Positions 18,015 to 28,004 are shown, counted from the stretch's first letter. The stretch: 64,000 nt of DNA from Psychrobacter lutiphocae DSM 21542 (GCF_000382145.1 NZ_KB907624.1:1752-65751); one strand, 5' to 3'. The notes: generated by a model from the letters alone, not told the origin. A program made the numbers and translations.

Positions 18015-19049
18015 ATGTCTTATGCCTTATTACGTCCTTTTTTATTCAATTTAGATCCAGAGCACGCCCATGACCTAACATTAAAATTACTTGACAAAGC
18101 CCATAAAGCGCATGCGCTTGGCTTTATTTATTCTCAGCAGTCATTGCCGACTCAGTGTATGGGTATTCAATTTTCCAACCCAGTCGGGTTGGCGGCAGGT
18201 CTGGATAAAAACGGGGATTATATTGATGCCTTAGCCGAGCTGGGTTTTGGCTACCTTGAAATAGGCACAGTCACTCCAAAGCCACAAGCAGGTAATGACA
18301 AACCGAGATTGTTTAGAATAAAAGAGGCTGGTGCGATTATCAACCGTATGGGGTTTAATAACTTAGGCGTTGAGCATCTGGTTAACAATGTAAAAAAGTG
18401 CAAATATCAAGGGGTTATCGGTATTAATATTGGAAAAAATGCTGTGACACCCGTTGAAAATGCAGCTAATGACTATATATATTGTCTTGAGCGTGTTTAT
18501 CCATATGCCTCGTATATCACCATAAATATCTCATCACCAAATACCAAAAATCTACGTGATTTACAAAGTGGTGATGCATTAACCGAGCTGTTAGATGCGA
18601 TCAAAACTCGTCATAACCAGTTGGCAACCGAATATGGCTTTTATGTGCCTATGGTGCTAAAAGTTGCGCCAGACTTAACAACCGAGCAAGTAGATTATAT
18701 TGCCCAGCAACTGATTGATTTTGATATTGACGGCTTGATTGCAACCAATACCACTTTAAGTCGTACGGGTGTTGAAGACTTACGTTATGGTGATGAAGCT
18801 GGTGGATTATCTGGTCGTCCTGTGGGGCATCTAAGTAACCAAATTATCGAACAATTTGCCGAACGATTGGAAGGTAAGTTACCAATTATAGGCGTTGGTG
18901 GTATTGATAGTAGTGATAAGGCAGTACGCAAAATTAAAGCAGGCGCACAAATGATACAACTGTATAGCGGTATGATTTATAAGGGGCCAAAATTGGTACA
19001 ACAATGTATCGAAGCCATTGCCAGTCATCGTGACAGTCAGCAGAGATAG
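18015..19049 (+). CDS. pyrD: Dihydroorotate dehydrogenase (quinone), class 2
   Basis: Oxidises dihydroorotate to orotate with FMN and passes electrons to the quinone pool at the inner membrane. The N-terminal helical segment ([21 protein letters not shown]) is typical of membrane-associated class 2 enzymes. [15 protein letters not shown] binds [17 protein letters not shown] holds the catalytic Ser, and GVGGIDS is the phosphate-binding end. Length 344 is normal. cvpA starts 3 bp after the stop, so the two genes are co-transcribed. Confidence 0.97.
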   Translation: MSYALLRPFLFNLDPEHAHDLTLKLLDKAHKAHALGFIYSQQSLPTQCMGIQFSNPVGLAAGLDKNGDYIDALAELGFGYLEIGTVTPKPQAGNDKPRLFRIKEAGAIINRMGFNNLGVEHLVNNVKKCKYQGVIGINIGKNAVTPVENAANDYIYCLERVYPYASYITINISSPNTKNLRDLQSGDALTELLDAIKTRHNQLATEYGFYVPMVLKVAPDLTTEQVDYIAQQLIDFDIDGLIATNTTLSRTGVEDLRYGDEAGGLSGRPVGHLSNQIIEQFAERLEGKLPIIGVGGIDSSDKAVRKIKAGAQMIQLYSGMIYKGPKLVQQCIEAIASHRDSQQR

Positions 19050-19052
19050 ATT

Positions 19053-19592
19053 ATGGGTGCGATAGATATCATTATTGCCCTAATTGTTTTATTTGGATTG
19101 TGGCGAGGCTTTGCTGCCGGCTTTATTCGTAGCTCTATCTCCTTAGTGGGTTGGTTTATCGCCTTATTGGCGGCCACCCGTTTGGCAGATGATGTGGCAC
19201 CGCATTTGGCAGGGGTTGTACAATCACCTGTGTTGCAAATGGGCGCTGGGTTTTTAGTAGTGGTGCTGGTAGTGTTACTGGTCATCCAGCTATTTACCTT
19301 AATAGTATCTGGCATAGTTAACAGCCTAAAACTTGGCTTTGTCGACAAGTTTTTGGGTGGTATTTTGGGTGCTGCCAAAAATATTTTAGTGGTGTTGGTA
19401 TTGCTGAGTGTCTCAGCGCCAGCACTGATGACAACCTCCATGTGGCAATCATCAATTATGGCACCAGAGCTAATGCCATATGCTCCTTTTGCCCAAGAAT
19501 TTGCAGCTGACGTATTAAGCGGTGCATGGGAACAAATTGACATGCCCGAACAAGACGTTGATGCAATAGATGACCAAGCTAATACTTATTAA
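19053..19592 (+). CDS. cvpA: CvpA family membrane protein
   Basis: A 179-residue inner-membrane protein with four predicted hydrophobic segments starting IDIIIALIVLFGLWRGFAAGF, followed by the CvpA-type FIRSSISLVGWFIALLAA. The family is linked to colicin V export and biofilm phenotypes, with no settled molecular role. purF follows 159 bp downstream, the cvpA-purF neighbourhood known from enterobacteria, which supports the call. Confidence 0.9.
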   Translation: MGAIDIIIALIVLFGLWRGFAAGFIRSSISLVGWFIALLAATRLADDVAPHLAGVVQSPVLQMGAGFLVVVLVVLLVIQLFTLIVSGIVNSLKLGFVDKFLGGILGAAKNILVVLVLLSVSAPALMTTSMWQSSIMAPELMPYAPFAQEFAADVLSGAWEQIDMPEQDVDAIDDQANTY

Positions 19593-19751
19593 ACGCAGTG
19601 CTTTATGTTAGGCATAGCGCCACATCACATAAAGAAAGCGTGTCCGTATAGCCGGTCTCAGTTACAAGCTGATAACCTCAGTAATAAGTTTGATTTAGCC
19701 ACCACTAAATTAATCTTCTAACCAATAAAGACTTTTTTAAAAGGATAGAGT

Positions 19752-21296
19752 ATGTGTGGAGTTGTAGGTATCGCAGCGCACGAACCAGTCAATCAGATGT
19801 TATACGATGCTTTGACAGTACTACAACACAGGGGTCAAGATGCCGCTGGTATTGTGACCATGAAAGATGGGCGTTTTTTCCTACGTAAAGACAACGGCAT
19901 GGTGCGTGATGTATTTATGACGCGCCATATGGTGCGATTGGTTGGTGATTTTGGCGTTGGCCACGTTAGATACCCCACCGCTGGCACCTCAAGTAGCGCA
20001 GAGGCACAGCCCTTTTACGTCAATTCTCCTTATGGCATAACGCTGGCGCATAATGGCAACCTAACCAATGCCGAAACGCTTGCCAAAGAGCTATATCAGG
20101 ATGACTTGCGCCACCTTAATACCAACTCAGACTCAGAGGTACTATTAAATGTATTGGCGCATGAAATTCAAGCACTGGGTAAAACCAAACCAACCCCCCA
20201 AGACATTTTCACTGGCATAAGCTCCATGTATAAGCGCATCGAGGGTGCCTATGCAGTCGTGGCCTTGATCACCGGTCAAGGCTTGATTGCCTTTCGAGAT
20301 CCTAACGGCATTCGCCCACTCATTTATGGTGAACGCCTAGCAGCAGATGGTGGCACAGAATATATGGTCGCCTCAGAGTCAGTTGCCTTAACTGGCTCAG
20401 GCTTCAAAGTCGTGCGTGACGTCAAGCCTGGCGAAGCCATCTTTATTGACTTAGAAAACAACCTACATACCCATCAGTGTATCGAACCCAAGGAACACAC
20501 CCCATGTATGTTCGAGTATGTATATTTTGCCCGTCCAGACTCCATCATCGACAACATCTCCGTCTATAAAGCCCGCCTACGCATGGGCGAAAAACTAGCA
20601 CAAAAAATTCGCCATGAATGGGGTGAAGATCACGATATAGACGTCGTCATCCCCATACCAGACACCTCACGCACCTCAGCAATGGAGCTAGCGCTCAACT
20701 TAAATATCAAATATCGTGAAGGCTTTATGAAAAACCGCTACATTGGCCGCACTTTCATCATGCCAGGTCAACAACAGCGCAAAAAATCAGTACGTCAAAA
20801 GCTAAATGCAGTACCCCTAGAATTCAAAAACAAAAACGTTTTATTGGTCGATGACTCAATCGTCCGAGGCACCACCTGCCAAGAAATCATCCAAATGGCA
20901 CGTGACGCTGGCGCCAACAAAGTATTTTTTGCCAGCGCAGCACCACCAGTCAAATTCCCCAATGTTTACGGCATCGACATGCCAGTACGCCAAGAGCTCA
21001 TCGCCTCAGGACATAGCGTAGAAGAAGTACGCCAGATTATCGGTGCTGACCGCCTTATTTTCCAAGAACTAGACGACCTAGTTGACGCAGTACAAGACAC
21101 CAAGCACAGCAAAGTCGAAGGCTTTGACTGTGCCGTATTTGATGGAAAATACATCACAGGTAATATCACCGAAGAATACTTACAATACCTACAACAACAA
21201 CGCAACGACAAAGCCAAAAACAAACAAGGCAACGTCCAAGTCATCACTGACACTCCAGTCGATATGACTGGCGTACCAGAAGACGAAGCCTCCTAA
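19752..21296 (+). CDS. purF: Amidophosphoribosyltransferase
   Basis: Transfers ammonia from glutamine to PRPP, the first committed step of purine synthesis. The N-terminal Ntn glutaminase starts MCGVVGI with catalytic Cys2, with [10 protein letters not shown] after it. The phosphoribosyltransferase domain has the PRPP loop [16 protein letters not shown]. At 514 residues the size is normal. An AGGA ribosome site precedes the ATG and a strong terminator lies at 21326. Confidence 0.97.
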   Translation: MCGVVGIAAHEPVNQMLYDALTVLQHRGQDAAGIVTMKDGRFFLRKDNGMVRDVFMTRHMVRLVGDFGVGHVRYPTAGTSSSAEAQPFYVNSPYGITLAHNGNLTNAETLAKELYQDDLRHLNTNSDSEVLLNVLAHEIQALGKTKPTPQDIFTGISSMYKRIEGAYAVVALITGQGLIAFRDPNGIRPLIYGERLAADGGTEYMVASESVALTGSGFKVVRDVKPGEAIFIDLENNLHTHQCIEPKEHTPCMFEYVYFARPDSIIDNISVYKARLRMGEKLAQKIRHEWGEDHDIDVVIPIPDTSRTSAMELALNLNIKYREGFMKNRYIGRTFIMPGQQQRKKSVRQKLNAVPLEFKNKNVLLVDDSIVRGTTCQEIIQMARDAGANKVFFASAAPPVKFPNVYGIDMPVRQELIASGHSVEEVRQIIGADRLIFQELDDLVDAVQDTKHSKVEGFDCAVFDGKYITGNITEEYLQYLQQQRNDKAKNKQGNVQVITDTPVDMTGVPEDEAS

Positions 21297-21325
21297 ACCA
21301 CCCCCAAACACTTATCATCACAAAC

Positions 21326-21357
21326 AACCTGTCTTGAGATCAAGGCAGGTTTTTTTA
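21326..21357 (+). terminator. Rho-independent terminator of purF
   Basis: AACCTGTCTTG (21326-21336) pairs with CAAGGCAGGTT (21341-21351), followed by a T-run. It separates purF from the CRISPR region. Confidence 0.9.
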
Positions 21358-21380
21358 AACCTAACCAAATATAACAAGAG

Positions 21381-21530
21381 CCAATCTCGCTTTTCGCTAT
21401 TATCTTGCGCACCCACTGGCGCAGTGACTACTCGCTAGGCATGTTCCAACATTCGAGCGACCACACCTAGCTAAGTCACTGCAAGCCAGTGGTCACCCAA
21501 GGATAACCGCTACAATCGAGGCTAAACCGC
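21381..21530 (+). repeat. Dispersed palindromic repeat family A, copy 2
   Basis: Ends match the other copies (ATCTCGCTTTTCGCTATTATC at left, ATCGAGGCTAAACCGC at right). The arms CCACTGGCGCAGTGACT (21413-21429) and AGTCACTGCAAGCCAGTGG (21474-21492) have a sequence unlike copies 1, 4 and 5 yet remain complementary. It lies between the purF terminator and the distal end of the CRISPR array. Confidence 0.85.
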
Positions 21531-21587
21531 ACCTTCAATTCACACTCAAAGCCTCAACATAAAAGGTCACAGAGTATCCAAACGAAC

Positions 21588-21615
21588 GCAACCAGCCACC
21601 TGTGCGGTGGTTTTA
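21588..21615 (-). repeat. Isolated remnant CRISPR repeat beyond the array
   Basis: Seventeen central bases (GCCACCTGTGCGGTGGT, 21595-21611) match the array repeat exactly, while both flanks have diverged. It lies 170 bp beyond the last array repeat, past an interval far too long for a spacer, so it looks like the eroded original end of the array. Confidence 0.75.
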
Positions 21616-21785
21616 TTTTATCAAGTTTAGCTGGGTGTTAGACTCTTTGGAAATCCTATTCAAAGGATTTCCCTTGCGTGAGCGAGGAATAGCAAGTATG
21701 TGGGGCATACTTGCCCGATGCGCAAGACGTAGAGCTATGCTCGAAGTTAAATTGCAGTGGCTAATTTCAAGTGGTTTTAACGGCT
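21616..21785. other. Palindrome-rich insert between remnant repeat and array
   Basis: Contains GGAAATCC (21649-21656) facing GGATTTCC (21665-21672), and GCAAGTATG (21692-21700) facing CATACTTGC (21706-21714). The first palindrome recurs, inverted, at 33895-33922 beside the tRNA genes. The open frame across it (21602-21811) runs into CRISPR repeat sequence and is not credible. An inserted repeat element splitting the array end is the likely explanation. Confidence 0.5.
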
Positions 21786-23556
21786 CTCATAAGCCACCTG
21801 TGCGGTGGTGAAGTAACTTCTCAAAGCTAGATTCACTTTCTAAGCATTTCTAAGCCACCTGTGCGGTGGTGAAGCTTAAAAAAATACAAAGTCCCTGCTG
21901 ACGTGTTTTCTAAGCCACCTGTGCGGTGGTGAAGATTGTTATATCAAAGTCTAATGCACTGATTGAATTTCTAAGCCACCTGTGCGGTGGTGAAGCTGGA
22001 CAGACTGGGTAATAGCAACAACAGATGTTTCTAAGCCACCTGTGCGGTGGTGAAGTCGTCTTTGTGAAGGTCACTAAATTCAAAGCATTTCTAAGCCACC
22101 TGTGCGGTGGTGAAGAATTCCAAGCTATCAAACCAAAATCAACTCATTTTCTAAGCCACCTGTGCGGTGGTGAAGAGGAATATAATATTCATATCAACTA
22201 AGGGTAATTTCTAAGCCACCTGTGCGGTGGTGAAGGGTTTAGAGCGACTGCTTTTCGTATGCTGGTCTTTCTAAGCCACCTGTGCGGTGGTGAAGGCTTG
22301 CGTTTGATGCGTTCTTGCTCGTCGATATTTCTAAGCCACCTGTGCGGTGGTGAAGATGATAGTGAGAGTGAAGGTGTTTATTCGTTTTTTCTAAGCCACC
22401 TGTGCGGTGGTGAAGTCTGTATTTGCAATCGCCACCAATTCGCTTGATTTCTAAGCCACCTGTGCGGTGGTGAAGCCAAGTTTGTGATATTAACAATTAT
22501 GAATACTTTTCTAAGCCACCTGTGCGGTGGTGAAGGAATAAACGTCGCTTACAGCCCTGAATCAGGTTTTCTAAGCCACCTGTGCGGTGGTGAAGTGGAA
22601 GGCTCGCCCATGTTTTAAATCCACGTTTTTCTAAGCCACCTGTGCGGTGGTGAAGTGGACACTACCATTGCTATCAACAACCTCAAATTTCTAAGCCACC
22701 TGTGCGGTGGTGAAGAAGGTGAATTCGATAAGGTCTATCACACGATTTTTCTAAGCCACCTGTGCGGTGGTGAAGTACAGTAGTTGTGCTAAGCGCATCG
22801 TAAAACTTTTCTAAGCCACCTGTGCGGTGGTGAAGGATGTGAAAGCTATTAAGACTCTAGGGGCATTTTTCTAAGCCACCTGTGCGGTGGTGAAGCTACC
22901 GCTTTCCAAGCGTTCCAGCTTGCGAGTTTTCTAAGCCACCTGTGCGGTGGTGAAGGACTTTGCTCAGTATGAGCTATATCCTCAGGATTTCTAAGCCACC
23001 TGTGCGGTGGTGAAGCAAGAAACCCTATCTAAAATCATCACGGTAGATTTCTAAGCCACCTGTGCGGTGGTGAAGTGGGAGTAATAGATTATGAGAATTA
23101 TAGAACATTTCTAAGCCACCTGTGCGGTGGTGAAGTCAAGCAGTGTTTGCCCCATTTGCTTGCTGTGTTTCTAAGCCACCTGTGCGGTGGTGAAGAAGGT
23201 TCAAGGAGTAGTATTAATAAACAGTTATTTCTAAGCCACCTGTGCGGTGGTGAAGCAGAATCCCTCGAACAGTTGGTAGCTGTTCGGGTTTCTAAGCCAC
23301 CTGTGCGGTGGTGAAGATATAATATAATTATAAGCATAAAGTGATTAATTTCTAAGCCACCTGTGCGGTGGTGAAGATATAATATAATTATAAGCATAAA
23401 GTGATTAATTTCTAAGCCACCTGTGCGGTGGTGAAGAATCAACTTGGTTTTGAGTTGGTATGCCGTGATTTCTAAGCCACCTGTGCGGTGGTGAAGCTAC
23501 ACACAGAGAGAAGATGCCGGAAGACGTATTTCTAAGCCACCTGTGCGGTGGTGAAG
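21786..23556 (-). CRISPR. Type I-F CRISPR array, 30 repeats
   Basis: Thirty 28-bp repeats at 60-61-bp period give 29 spacers of 32-33 bp. Read on the minus strand the repeat starts CTTCACCACCGCACAGG and ends GGCTTAGAAA, the type I-F form with a 5-bp hairpin (CCACC/GGTGG) for Cas6f. The leader-distal repeat (21786-21813) has decayed at its first bases, which fixes the direction of transcription from right to left, away from csy4. The spacers at 23317-23348 and 23377-23408 are identical, so one unit was duplicated. Apparent open frames through the array are repeat artefacts. Confidence 0.99.
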
Positions 23557-23677
23557 AGGAATTATACCTCAAAAAAGTGAGTTATGACAATGCTTAGAGG
23601 GTAAAAACCCTGTTTTTACCCTCTTTCTTTGACTATATCATAACTCTTTGATTCTATTACAAGTTTTTAAATAGGTC
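23557..23677 (-). promoter_or_regulatory. CRISPR leader
   Basis: AT-rich interval between the newest repeat and the cas terminator. On the minus strand it contains a match to the IHF consensus (AATCAAAGAGTTA, 23641-23653; WATCAANNNNTTR) about 85 bp from the first repeat. IHF bending of the leader is established for spacer integration in type I-E and I-F systems. A perfect 13-bp hairpin also lies at 23596-23624. The array promoter should lie here, but its boxes are not certain. Confidence 0.75.
23596..23624 (+). terminator. Perfect 13-bp hairpin inside the CRISPR leader
   Basis: AGAGGGTAAAAAC and GTTTTTACCCTCT flank a 3-nt loop. The T-rich tail (TTCTTTG) lies on the plus-strand side, so as a terminator it would stop antisense transcripts running towards the cas genes rather than the array RNA. 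It could instead be a structural part of the leader. Confidence 0.5.
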
Positions 23678-23706
23678 AAAAAGAGGGTTTTTTACATCCT
23701 CTTTTT
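23678..23706 (-). terminator. Terminator at the end of the csy operon
   Basis: AAAAAGAGG (23678-23686) pairs with CCTCTTTTT (23698-23706). It lies 44 bp beyond the csy4 stop and just ahead of the CRISPR leader. Its symmetric A and T runs make it usable in both directions, so it would separate cas mRNA from pre-crRNA. Confidence 0.7.
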
Positions 23707-23749
23707 GGGTCATTCGTCATTACCTAGTTTTATAACTATAAAAGCTATT

Positions 23750-24346
23750 TTACCAATGTGGTACAGTGATATTATCACTCATGCCATTCATACCATAAGT
23801 ATTAAACTCTCCCAGTGTTGGTTTGTCAGCAGGTTGTTGTAATACCTTAAGCATATATGGCGATTTATTGGTTTCGCTCATTAGCCTAATGTAGGGCACT
23901 GGCTTTTCGGGCTTTCGTTTAGCGATTGTTGCCATCGCATCATCTAAACTAATTCCTAATTTTTTAGCCAATGACCTTGCTTGTATTTCAACTGGTTTAA
24001 AGCGGTAGCGATGAACGCTTAAGTAACCCTCTATTTTATCAGGCACATCTTTTATGGGCTTAATATGCACATAGTCAGTCAAACGCTCAAGCCATTTGTT
24101 AAGGTTAAGATTCTCTAAACCCTCCTTATTAGGCGCAAACACACGCAGTTTATTACCCAGTTTAGATGATTTACCGTTTTTACTATCAAAGTAATAGTCA
24201 GGGAAGCTTACGCCAATCGTCTCAATTTTATGTGTGTTTTTAATATCTGCCAGTGCGATATGAAGCTGGTTATACAGCTTACTCCAGATAAAGTAGCCAC
24301 TGATTTCAGGATCAGGGAGAATAGTGAGTTCTTGATAATATTTCAT
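23750..24346 (-). CDS. cas6f: CRISPR RNA endonuclease Cas6f (Csy4)
   Basis: Cuts pre-crRNA at the base of the repeat hairpin and stays bound as the head of the Csy complex. The 198-residue product aligns by eye with Pseudomonas Csy4: YYQELTILPDPE at the start, catalytic His29 in LHIAL, GVSFPDY and the C-terminal YGMNGMSDNITVPHW. The Arg/Lys-rich helix (QARSLAKKLG..IAKRKPEKP) would enter the RNA groove. The start overlaps the csy3 stop by one base and has an AAGGTGG ribosome site. Confidence 0.97.
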   Translation of the reverse strand: MKYYQELTILPDPEISGYFIWSKLYNQLHIALADIKNTHKIETIGVSFPDYYFDSKNGKSSKLGNKLRVFAPNKEGLENLNLNKWLERLTDYVHIKPIKDVPDKIEGYLSVHRYRFKPVEIQARSLAKKLGISLDDAMATIAKRKPEKPVPYIRLMSETNKSPYMLKVLQQPADKPTLGEFNTYGMNGMSDNITVPHW

Positions 24347-25317
24347 TAATCGCCACCTTTACTAAACACACCACCTCTGATTAAGTTAGCGACGATATAA
24401 GCTTTATCCTCATCAGCTAATTCAGCATCATTTACCCATGCAACCATTAAAGTATATAAGTCATTTTTGCTTTTACGATAAGCTTGTCCACGTTGGGTCA
24501 CTGCACCAAAAGGTTCTGCGGCAATAGGAAATTCAGCATCTGCAAACCAATCATCAACCGTACGTAAAGCATTGCCAACTTTGACATTATGCATAGCGGC
24601 TTGGTCATTAATCTTAAATAATACTTTGCGTTTTTCACCCATGTTCATTTCTTGAGATGGAAATACACGCTGTCCGCTACCAAGTTCAACAAACGCATCG
24701 ACGGCAATAAAAACAAACGTATCGCTAGCAAGACCTTCTTTGATAGCGTCTGCTAATTTAGTTATTTTTTCATCAGCATCGTTGAAATTATTTAAACTAT
24801 AATCGTAAGCATTAAATCTTAAAGATTCGCTTTGCCCATCACTATCTTGTCTATCAATCGTAACTTTAATAGTAATGTTCTTAGCACCGACACGGTTACG
24901 CCATAAAAAGCGACCATTTGCTATATTATAAGCATAGCGTTTGGCAAGCTCATCTAGCATATCTGTTTGTTTAAATTCATCAACTTTTTGCTTAATTGCG
25001 GTCTCAAACTCGGGGCTATTACAAGCAAAAGGTAATCCTAGATTACCGATAAGGCGTAGGGTGAAGCTAACCTTTAAAGTATCATGCTCTAAAGGTAGGT
25101 TTGCATCATCGTTACTTGATGCAACAGGGTTGGGGCGAGTCTTTTTATCATCACTAATGCCTTGAGCACTTTGCGTAGAACGGTTTAAACGAGGAATGAT
25201 TTTGATAGGTTGCCAATCGTTAGCATCTTTGTCATCCCAGTTTCCTGAAAACATAAGCGCATCAGAATTTTCAAGCTTGCGCTCAAATGATAGTAAGTTT
25301 GGTAGGTCGATATTCAT
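24346..25317 (-). CDS. cas7f: Csy complex backbone protein Cas7f (Csy3)
   Basis: Forms the six-subunit helical filament along the crRNA guide in type I-F interference. The 323-residue length and the sequence features (NLLSFERKLENSDALMFSG at the start, NGRFLWRNRVGAKNI, FPSQEMNMGEKRKVLF and QRGQAYRKSKNDLYTL) match Csy3. It lies between csy2 (18 bp upstream) and csy4 (one-base overlap). A GGAG ribosome site precedes the ATG. Confidence 0.97.
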   Translation of the reverse strand: MNIDLPNLLSFERKLENSDALMFSGNWDDKDANDWQPIKIIPRLNRSTQSAQGISDDKKTRPNPVASSNDDANLPLEHDTLKVSFTLRLIGNLGLPFACNSPEFETAIKQKVDEFKQTDMLDELAKRYAYNIANGRFLWRNRVGAKNITIKVTIDRQDSDGQSESLRFNAYDYSLNNFNDADEKITKLADAIKEGLASDTFVFIAVDAFVELGSGQRVFPSQEMNMGEKRKVLFKINDQAAMHNVKVGNALRTVDDWFADAEFPIAAEPFGAVTQRGQAYRKSKNDLYTLMVAWVNDAELADEDKAYIVANLIRGGVFSKGGD

Positions 25318-25335
25318 AATTAAATCTCCAGTAAG

Positions 25336-26484
25336 TTAAATCAAGTAAGGGTCGATATTGTTATCTACTTTAGGTTGATAGTTTTGCTTACATAAATACC
25401 AGTTAGGTTGGTAGTCATAGCACCATAATGATTGTTGTAATTGCTTTAAATCTTCAATGCGGTGTACACTTTGCCATTCACCAATGCTATGTACGGCTTC
25501 TACAAAGCAAACGTCTGTACTAGCATCGCGAGTATTGTCAACGTCATCATTTTTATAAACAGGACTAATGGCTTTATAACCTGTCATGATAGGGACTAAA
25601 TATCCCGAAGCAGGTTTGGGTACATACTCCCAATCTGCCACCGTTTTATTATCAGGATTGATATAATCTTGCCATTGTTTTAAGAGTTTTTTTAGTGATT
25701 TATTATCTTCAAGACCGTCGAAATATTGACTAATAACGGTTGGTATTTCAGTATTGTGATAGGGTGTTGATAAATATTTTTGCCAGGTTTGCCAGAGAGA
25801 GACATCTTCTAAGTACTCTAGGTGTTTATCAAGTAACGTATGCTCAGGTCGAGCAGATTGCTTTAGCGAGGCAAAGTCAATCCAAGCAGTTAAGGTATCA
25901 AGCCCTTGCTCTTTGGCATGAGAGGCAAGTAAGTCACCACGCTCATATAATACAAAGCCGGGGAGCAATGAGCGTACAAGTTGTCTCAATTGTCGTTTTT
26001 GAGTCGCATCGTCACTGGCATTAATCGATATTAAATCAATGTTATCAATATCTAAGATACTACCGCCAGCAATACGCAATAAACGGCAATGCGTATTTAA
26101 CCAGCTAATAACATCGTCACTATCAATAACAAAACCTTCGTATGCAATTAACAATGATAAATTCACATTCATCTTGCCCTCTTCAATGACAGAGGCGGTA
26201 CTGCGTTTTTTCTCATCCGTCAATCCATGTAAATAAGGTGAGTTACGTGATTGAGTGAATTTGATTGCGCCATTGTCGTTTCTAAAGGTGTGCTGATGGT
26301 GTTCATGCACTATCATTGCTGTGCCTAATAACTCTAAGGAGTCATCTTTGAAATGGTCATCCATTTTTCGTTGTAGCGCATGAGTAACCCCCATAATAGC
26401 AGTAGGACTAATCGACCCTGTAGTCAGACCAGCTACCGCATTAGCATTTTGTACTTTAATGCGATTAAGACATATCAGCTTCAT
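25336..26484 (-). CDS. cas5f: Csy complex subunit Cas5f (Csy2)
   Basis: Holds the 5' handle of the crRNA together with Csy1 at the tail of the type I-F complex. The 382-residue protein has the Csy2 landmarks: the N-terminal strand LICLNRIKVQNANAVAG, TGSISPTAIMGVTHALQRKM, and the later GWLVPI-like stretch ASGYLVPIMTGYKAISP. It overlaps csy1 by 4 bp (ATGA), which implies coupled translation. Confidence 0.95.
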   Translation of the reverse strand: MKLICLNRIKVQNANAVAGLTTGSISPTAIMGVTHALQRKMDDHFKDDSLELLGTAMIVHEHHQHTFRNDNGAIKFTQSRNSPYLHGLTDEKKRSTASVIEEGKMNVNLSLLIAYEGFVIDSDDVISWLNTHCRLLRIAGGSILDIDNIDLISINASDDATQKRQLRQLVRSLLPGFVLYERGDLLASHAKEQGLDTLTAWIDFASLKQSARPEHTLLDKHLEYLEDVSLWQTWQKYLSTPYHNTEIPTVISQYFDGLEDNKSLKKLLKQWQDYINPDNKTVADWEYVPKPASGYLVPIMTGYKAISPVYKNDDVDNTRDASTDVCFVEAVHSIGEWQSVHRIEDLKQLQQSLWCYDYQPNWYLCKQNYQPKVDNNIDPYLI

Positions 26485-28004
26485 ACCGTAGCCTCCTGTT
26501 GCATACTAGAGTCATTATTTTGAACATTCTTCCAATCACCACTATCTTCATTTATAACCTCCATGTGTTCTCGTAGTATATTTGCAAAAATATCACGCCA
26601 AACACGGCTATGCTCACTACTGGCAATAAATTCGTTATTTTTTCCTTTAAGAGCTTTGTTAAGCCAGACCACGAAATCTTTAACCAATTGCCCTTGCCAG
26701 TCGCTTTGTTGTTTTAGCTTCACAAACTCGTCATCCTTTCTATCAAAGTCTAAGAATATTTGCTGGGCTATAGGCAAATTACATTCTGAGTCATTCGTCC
26801 AGCCAGCAGGTAATATGGCAAGGGTCTGCGAGTAATCAATGACATTATGAGCGATAGCTTTCACCCAATTACTGATACCTTTTAATCTGTTGGGGTCTTT
26901 AAAGCTAATATCTGCATTCTCAAAAGTCATTAACATTTTTCGAAGCGCTACAATATTGTCCCAAGCGTAACGGTTTAGTAGGCGAGCATTGAACATACTT
27001 TTTAATTTTATTGGTGGGTTTAACTGACTTTGCCAAACTGGAGGTGCACTGTTAAACAAACGAATGTTACCGCCCCGACTGCCATTATTCACCGATACGT
27101 TTTGAGGTTGGCTCATTACAGTTGATAAAGTGACGATGTTTGGTAGGCTTTGTAATATGTCGGCGCTGTATTTACCTTTTTCTTTTTGTTTGTAAACTTT
27201 ATCTCGCTCTTTTCTAATATCTTTAAAGAAATAGTTGTCATAAATAGCTTGTATCAATGAGGATGGTTTTAATACCACCAGTAAATGATAGTCGTCATCG
27301 ACAGGGTAATAGACTTGTTTGGCAAGTGAGTCAGCTTTAGGTTTAGGATTTAATTTATTTTTAAAACCAGTTATTAGCTCGTTTAACTCATCCTCTTTTA
27401 GAATATTTTGAAAAGGTACGCTATTGCTAGCTTTCAACAGTTTACCTAAGGGTTTGTCGTCTATAGTCAGTAATAGAAATTTAGCTATTTTGGATAAACT
27501 GGCATTAGGATAAGCACCATCATAGGTAATATTATTTAATGAACTAGTAGTAAGATATTCAGCTTTAACATCATCAACTTCATCCATAATTGATGAGCCA
27601 CCACTGCTAGAATGGGTAAGCTTGGCGACATGAGTCGCTGGAGTGACATAGTCGATTTGTAACAAAGCATAGCGTAACCATATATGATGATAATCAGTCA
27701 TCGACCTTAATTTGTTGAGTGTGTCATCAATGGACGTGATCCATTCATTATCAATAAAATCCTGATACATTTTTTCGATTTTGGGTAAACTTCTTTCATT
27801 AAGCGACATCTTGTTCAGTCTATTAAGCTCTTTTTGCAACGCTTTATTCTGCTTAGTGTCATCAGCCTTGGCGGTAACTAAATGATTGAACAAAGCGGTC
27901 GCAATAATTGCACCTTTCATTTTATCGATTTTGTTTTGTTCACCTAGGTCATCGATGTATTGAGTTATGACGTCTCGCCAAGATTTTTTCGCTTCGGATG
28001 ACAT
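26481..28004 (-). CDS. cas8f: Csy complex large subunit Cas8f (Csy1)
   Basis: Recognises the CC PAM and recruits Cas2-3 in type I-F systems. This 507-residue protein is first in the csy operon. It is weakly conserved, as expected, but has Csy1-type segments (VTLSTVMSQPQNVSVNNGSR, GGNIRLFNSAPPVW, LLNRYAWDNIVALRKML). An AAGGA ribosome site precedes the ATG. A predicted promoter (28047-28075) and a probable crRNA-guided repression site (28079-28112) lie immediately upstream, so its expression may be controlled by the complex it helps to build. Confidence 0.95.
   Translation of the reverse strand: MSSEAKKSWRDVITQYIDDLGEQNKIDKMKGAIIATALFNHLVTAKADDTKQNKALQKELNRLNKMSLNERSLPKIEKMYQDFIDNEWITSIDDTLNKLRSMTDYHHIWLRYALLQIDYVTPATHVAKLTHSSSGGSSIMDEVDDVKAEYLTTSSLNNITYDGAYPNASLSKIAKFLLLTIDDKPLGKLLKASNSVPFQNILKEDELNELITGFKNKLNPKPKADSLAKQVYYPVDDDYHLLVVLKPSSLIQAIYDNYFFKDIRKERDKVYKQKEKGKYSADILQSLPNIVTLSTVMSQPQNVSVNNGSRGGNIRLFNSAPPVWQSQLNPPIKLKSMFNARLLNRYAWDNIVALRKMLMTFENADISFKDPNRLKGISNWVKAIAHNVIDYSQTLAILPAGWTNDSECNLPIAQQIFLDFDRKDDEFVKLKQQSDWQGQLVKDFVVWLNKALKGKNNEFIASSEHSRVWRDIFANILREHMEVINEDSGDWKNVQNNDSSMQQEATV

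Noticed and set aside
19037-19543. 168-residue frame antisense to cvpA
   Set aside because: Shadow frame with unnatural composition; cvpA has a real family match and operon position.
21602-23442. Several open reading frames across the CRISPR array and its tail (e.g. 21602-21811, 21910-22131, 22239-22496, 23075-23314, 23098-23442)
   Set aside because: Their protein sequences consist of the translated repeat over and over (FLSHLCGGE, LHHRTGGLE). They are artefacts of repeats that lack stop codons.
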